A program made the translations under genes and the position numbers. Under the pieces are notes generated by a model. The model made no database searches. It was not told where the DNA came from and saw nothing but the letters and a program-made list of their open reading frames with translations. Positions 12,667 through 15,126 of a stretch of DNA of 15,126 bases are shown one piece after another. The stretch is from Candidatus Adlerbacteria bacterium (lineage in GTDB: Bacteria > Patescibacteriota > Minisyncoccia > Phycocordibacterales > SBAW01): contig CAIJVL010000031.1 of assembly GCA_903824155.1 (NCBI GenBank), positions 1-15,126 of the forward strand, read 5' to 3'. The stretch's first letter is position 1, and every line of letters starts with the position of its first letter.

Positions 12667-14283
12667 TTATTGGGAGTCGACCACTACAACCTGTCCGTCA
12701 GCAAGCCCGCGCGCGTCGGTCACGATGTCCATATCCAAGGTAAGGCCCGAAGTAACCGTTATCTGGTCGCCCAAAATAACGCCAAGCGTAATAGGGTGAG
12801 ACACCAGAGTGGAAGAGGCGACCGTAAATACCACGGCGCCTTGCGGCGTGATTTTGGCGGCGCTGATTGGAATAAGTATATTGCTTGGAAGCACGGTCTT
12901 ATTTTGTGCAGTGGGCACATTTTGTGCGCGCACCAAAGAGACCGTTACCGTATCGCCGTCGGTAAGCGAGGATTGCGAACCGACGATGCCTATTTTGACC
13001 AAGATCTTGCCGGTAGTCGGGTCGAGCGCGGGCGCTACCGAAGTGATGATGCCTGCGACGTTGTCACCGATGGTTGCTTTGCCGCCCACGGCGAGCGTTT
13101 TGGCGTCGTCGGGCGTAACGTAGGAGTCAATTTCGAGCGCGCCTGGGTTCGAGACTTCGGCCACTTGCGCGAACGATGATACAAAGTCGCCTCTGGTAAC
13201 GGGCAAACTTACGATGGTGCCCGAAATAGGCGAGCGCACTATCGTTTTTTCAAGATTAGCTTCGGCGCTGCGCAGGGCTCCGAGCGCCTGCTTTACATTC
13301 GCCTCGGCCGTTGCGACGTCATTTTGGCTGCCGGTGGTCGCCGAGTTGGATGCGGATTGGGCGCCTGAAGTTGCCGCATCATAGGCACTCTTTGAGGATG
13401 CCAGGGAGGAGAGTGCACCGACCACCTCGCTGCGCGCGGCGCCGGCGGAGGTTTGATACGTTGCGAGCGTCGCGGGAGATATGCTTTGCGAGGAGACCGC
13501 CTCGTTGCTGGCCTGCACCAGATTATTTAAAAAGGTAATGACGCTCTGCGCGTCGGCGTTTATGGCACTCGCATTGGCATCGATGTCCGCGGTGGCGGTA
13601 TCGCTCGAGAGTTTTTTAGCATCGGCCAATATTCCCTCGAGCTGGGCGCGCTCGTTTTGCAGGGTTACGCTCAGCTGGTTGTCCGGCACCGAAAGGTTGA
13701 GCGTTGGCGTTGCGGTGCGCGGATTGCTAAACATAACGTCGGCCTTGCCGTGCACCGCGTCGTCGAGCGCGGAGTAGGTGCTTTGTATCGACGCCAGAGC
13801 GGCGGTGGCGCTGTTGGCGGCGCTTTGCGATGCTTGCGCGGAGGTGATGCCTGCGTTAGTGGCAGTAGAGCCGGTCGCTTTCGCGAGCGCGGCGTTTGCC
13901 GCGTCGTAGGAACCTTGCGCTTGCAGGAGCGCCGCTTGCTGCGAGCTGTTCTCGAACTCAGCAATGATCTGGCCCGCGTCTACCTTGCTGCCAATGGCTA
14001 CGTTTAAAGAGGTGATTTCGCCGGAGGTCTGCGCCAAAATGGTCGCTTGGTTTAGCGAAGTGACCTTGCCGGTAACCGGCAAGGGGCCGGCCGCCGAAGA
14101 GAGGCTTGCGACCGAGGCAATAGTGACGTGCGAGATGTTGGAGACGGTGGTATCGGTAGAAGGTGCGCGCGTCGCGACATGTACGATAACCACTGCAACG
14201 ACGACAATAACTACTGCGCCGCCAATGCTATAAAGACGGGGCAAACCCAAAATATACCGCCATGCGCGGCGCAAAAAATGCAT
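12667..14283 (-). CDS. Membrane-fusion / periplasmic-adaptor protein (HlyD/AcrA family)
   Basis: A 538-residue RND adaptor. A membrane anchor lies at about 19-38. It is followed by the first half of a lipoyl-like domain with GEITSLNVAIGSKVDAGQ (88-105), then a long Ala/Ser-rich segment to about 340 expected to form an alpha-helical hairpin. The second lipoyl half is IVRSPISGTIVSLPVTRGDFV, and beta-barrel and membrane-proximal regions complete it. It is longer than AcrA (about 397) because of the helical insert. It is the first gene of the two-gene operon with the RND transporter. TATACT lies 6 nt before the ATG, again suggesting a leaderless start. In an organism without a classical outer membrane the adaptor would have to work at the wall or without a TolC partner; this is inference. 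Confidence 0.92.
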   Translation of the reverse strand: MHFLRRAWRYILGLPRLYSIGGAVVIVVVAVVIVHVATRAPSTDTTVSNISHVTIASVASLSSAAGPLPVTGKVTSLNQATILAQTSGEITSLNVAIGSKVDAGQIIAEFENSSQQAALLQAQGSYDAANAALAKATGSTATNAGITSAQASQSAANSATAALASIQSTYSALDDAVHGKADVMFSNPRTATPTLNLSVPDNQLSVTLQNERAQLEGILADAKKLSSDTATADIDANASAINADAQSVITFLNNLVQASNEAVSSQSISPATLATYQTSAGAARSEVVGALSSLASSKSAYDAATSGAQSASNSATTGSQNDVATAEANVKQALGALRSAEANLEKTIVRSPISGTIVSLPVTRGDFVSSFAQVAEVSNPGALEIDSYVTPDDAKTLAVGGKATIGDNVAGIITSVAPALDPTTGKILVKIGIVGSQSSLTDGDTVTVSLVRAQNVPTAQNKTVLPSNILIPISAAKITPQGAVVFTVASSTLVSHPITLGVILGDQITVTSGLTLDMDIVTDARGLADGQVVVVDSQ

Positions 14284-14289
14284 ATGCTA

Positions 14290-14295
14290 AGTATA
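14290..14295 (-). promoter_or_regulatory. -10 box for the adaptor-RND operon
   Basis: TATACT on the minus strand with exactly 6 nt to the ATG at 14283. TTGGCT lies 15 nt upstream as a possible, slightly close -35. It sits in the 36-bp gap after the flavoprotein gene. Confidence 0.5.
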
Positions 14296-14319
14296 ACACA
14301 GCACGCCTTCAGCCAACTT

Positions 14320-15126
14320 TTATATTTTACTATTGGCTTTAAGCCAATAGTAGATGTCTTCGAGCGCCTTAACGCCGTCGCCGGCGGCTATGTTGTTTTG
14401 ATGGTACAGCTCGTCGGTGCAGTCGCCCGCGGCCCATACGCCGTCCACGCTGGTGTGCTGGTTTTTAGGGTTGGTAACAACACGATTAAACTCATCGAGC
14501 TGCACCAACTCTTTAACAAAATCGGTTGAGGGGAGCATGCCTATTTCGACAAAGATGCCCGCGGCGGGAATTTCGGAAGCTTCGCCGGTCAATACATTTT
14601 TAACCACGATACCGGTGACAAACTGTGAACCGCGCACCTCGACCGGCTCAGTATTGGTGAGCGCTTTAAATTTAGGGTCCTTCATGACTGCCTCGACGGT
14701 CAATGGGTCGGCTTTGCTAAACTCTGCCGAGCGATGCACCAAGGTGACCGATTTGCAATACGCCAAGAGCTGCGCGGCGCTCTCAAAGCCCGCGTTGCCG
14801 CCGCCAATGACCACTGCATCTTGTCCGGCAAACAAAGGGCCATCGCACGAAGCACAGTAGGTAACTCCTTTATTTTCAAACTCCATGGCACCCGGCACGT
14901 TTAACTTGCGGCGCGAGCCGCCCGAAGCAACCAGCACGGCGCGCGCCTCGTACGAGCCTTTAGAAGTCGTTATGTTAAAAGTCTTTCCTGATTTTCCTAT
15001 CTTAGTTGCGCGCTCGCCGATCTTTATGTCAACGATGCCTTCGGCATATTCATGCAAATGCTTGTCCAGAGTTTTTCCTAATTCGAGTCCCGGTATATGC
15101 GGCGTGCCTATCCAGTTTTGAATGTC
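14320..15126 (-). CDS. Thioredoxin reductase-like flavoprotein (5' end outside the window)
   Basis: 268 codons run open to the window edge with no stop, so the gene begins beyond base 15126. About 40 N-terminal residues with the first FAD-binding GxGxxG are missing. The protein carries the redox-active pair in YCASCDGPLF, the nucleotide-binding GGGNAGFESA and the C-terminal FAD motif AAGDCTDELYHQ. It should reduce thioredoxin or a similar disulfide partner in the cytoplasm. The NADPH-type HRRxxxR motif reads HRSAEFSKA, and the last motif resembles AhpF (AAGDCT), so the electron donor may be NADH or another reductant. A TTG at 15057 is an internal codon, not the start, since the frame stays open and homologous-looking upstream (NWIGTPHIPG). 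The stop is 36 bp before the adaptor gene. Confidence 0.93.
   Translation of the reverse strand, partial: DIQNWIGTPHIPGLELGKTLDKHLHEYAEGIVDIKIGERATKIGKSGKTFNITTSKGSYEARAVLVASGGSRRKLNVPGAMEFENKGVTYCASCDGPLFAGQDAVVIGGGNAGFESAAQLLAYCKSVTLVHRSAEFSKADPLTVEAVMKDPKFKALTNTEPVEVRGSQFVTGIVVKNVLTGEASEIPAAGIFVEIGMLPSTDFVKELVQLDEFNRVVTNPKNQHTSVDGVWAAGDCTDELYHQNNIAAGDGVKALEDIYYWLKANSKI
14329..14351 (-). other. Hairpin in the last codons of the flavoprotein gene
   Basis: A perfect 10-bp stem (ACTATTGGCT/AGCCAATAGT with a 3-nt loop) lies within the last coding bases. On the minus strand it is followed by AAAATATAA and not by a T-tract, so it is not a normal intrinsic terminator. It could stabilise the mRNA 3' end or mark a processing site. 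Confidence 0.45.

Overview
The window looks like a chromosomal segment of a Candidate Phyla Radiation bacterium (Patescibacteria, most like a Parcubacteria lineage). The basis is indirect. Shine-Dalgarno sequences are rare and several starts sit directly behind a -10-like box. Genes are short and tightly packed. A secreted protein combines peptidoglycan-binding, IPT and PKD domains. The valyl-tRNA synthetase is short. An RND pump and its adaptor occur with no outer-membrane channel nearby. No 16S rRNA or other phylogenetic anchor is present, so the assignment is inference.

Layout, left to right. (1) 1-610: tRNA-Arg(CCT), a small membrane/coiled-coil protein, tRNA-Phe(GAA) and a strong bidirectional terminator. 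(2) 619-5095, minus strand: a housekeeping/stress block transcribed leftwards as tsaD, valS, a PrsW-type membrane protease and an Hsp20 chaperone. valS and the protease gene each appear to have their own start-proximal -10 box. (3) 5150-6476, plus strand: a divergently transcribed HAD-superfamily phosphatase with its own promoter and a terminator that contains its stop codon. (4) 6487-8411: two tRNA units facing each other, tRNA-Val(GAC) on plus and tRNA-Ser(CGA)/tRNA-Glu(TTC) on minus. Each is followed directly by a copy of the same roughly 145-150-nt structured element. The two inverted copies enclose two small orphan genes. (5) 8497-9564: the secreted PG-binding/IPT/PKD protein. (6) 9561-14283, minus: a periplasmic-adaptor-like protein and a 1034-residue RND transporter in one operon. 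(7) 14320-15126, minus: a thioredoxin-reductase-like flavoprotein cut by the window edge.

The most unusual signal is the pair of structured elements downstream of tRNA-Val and tRNA-Glu. They share a conserved core and three hairpins, and one hairpin has a base pair that changes in both strands. In each copy one strand is complementary both to the tRNA 3' tail and to a second segment just before a U-tract. I do not recognise this element as a known RNA family. Other notable points are that all five tRNA genes carry the discriminator base followed by CA but no full CCA, that starts cluster at about 6 nt from TANNNT boxes (possible leaderless mRNAs), that the RND pump has substitutions in its expected proton-relay residues, and that none of the 12 genes ends in TGA.
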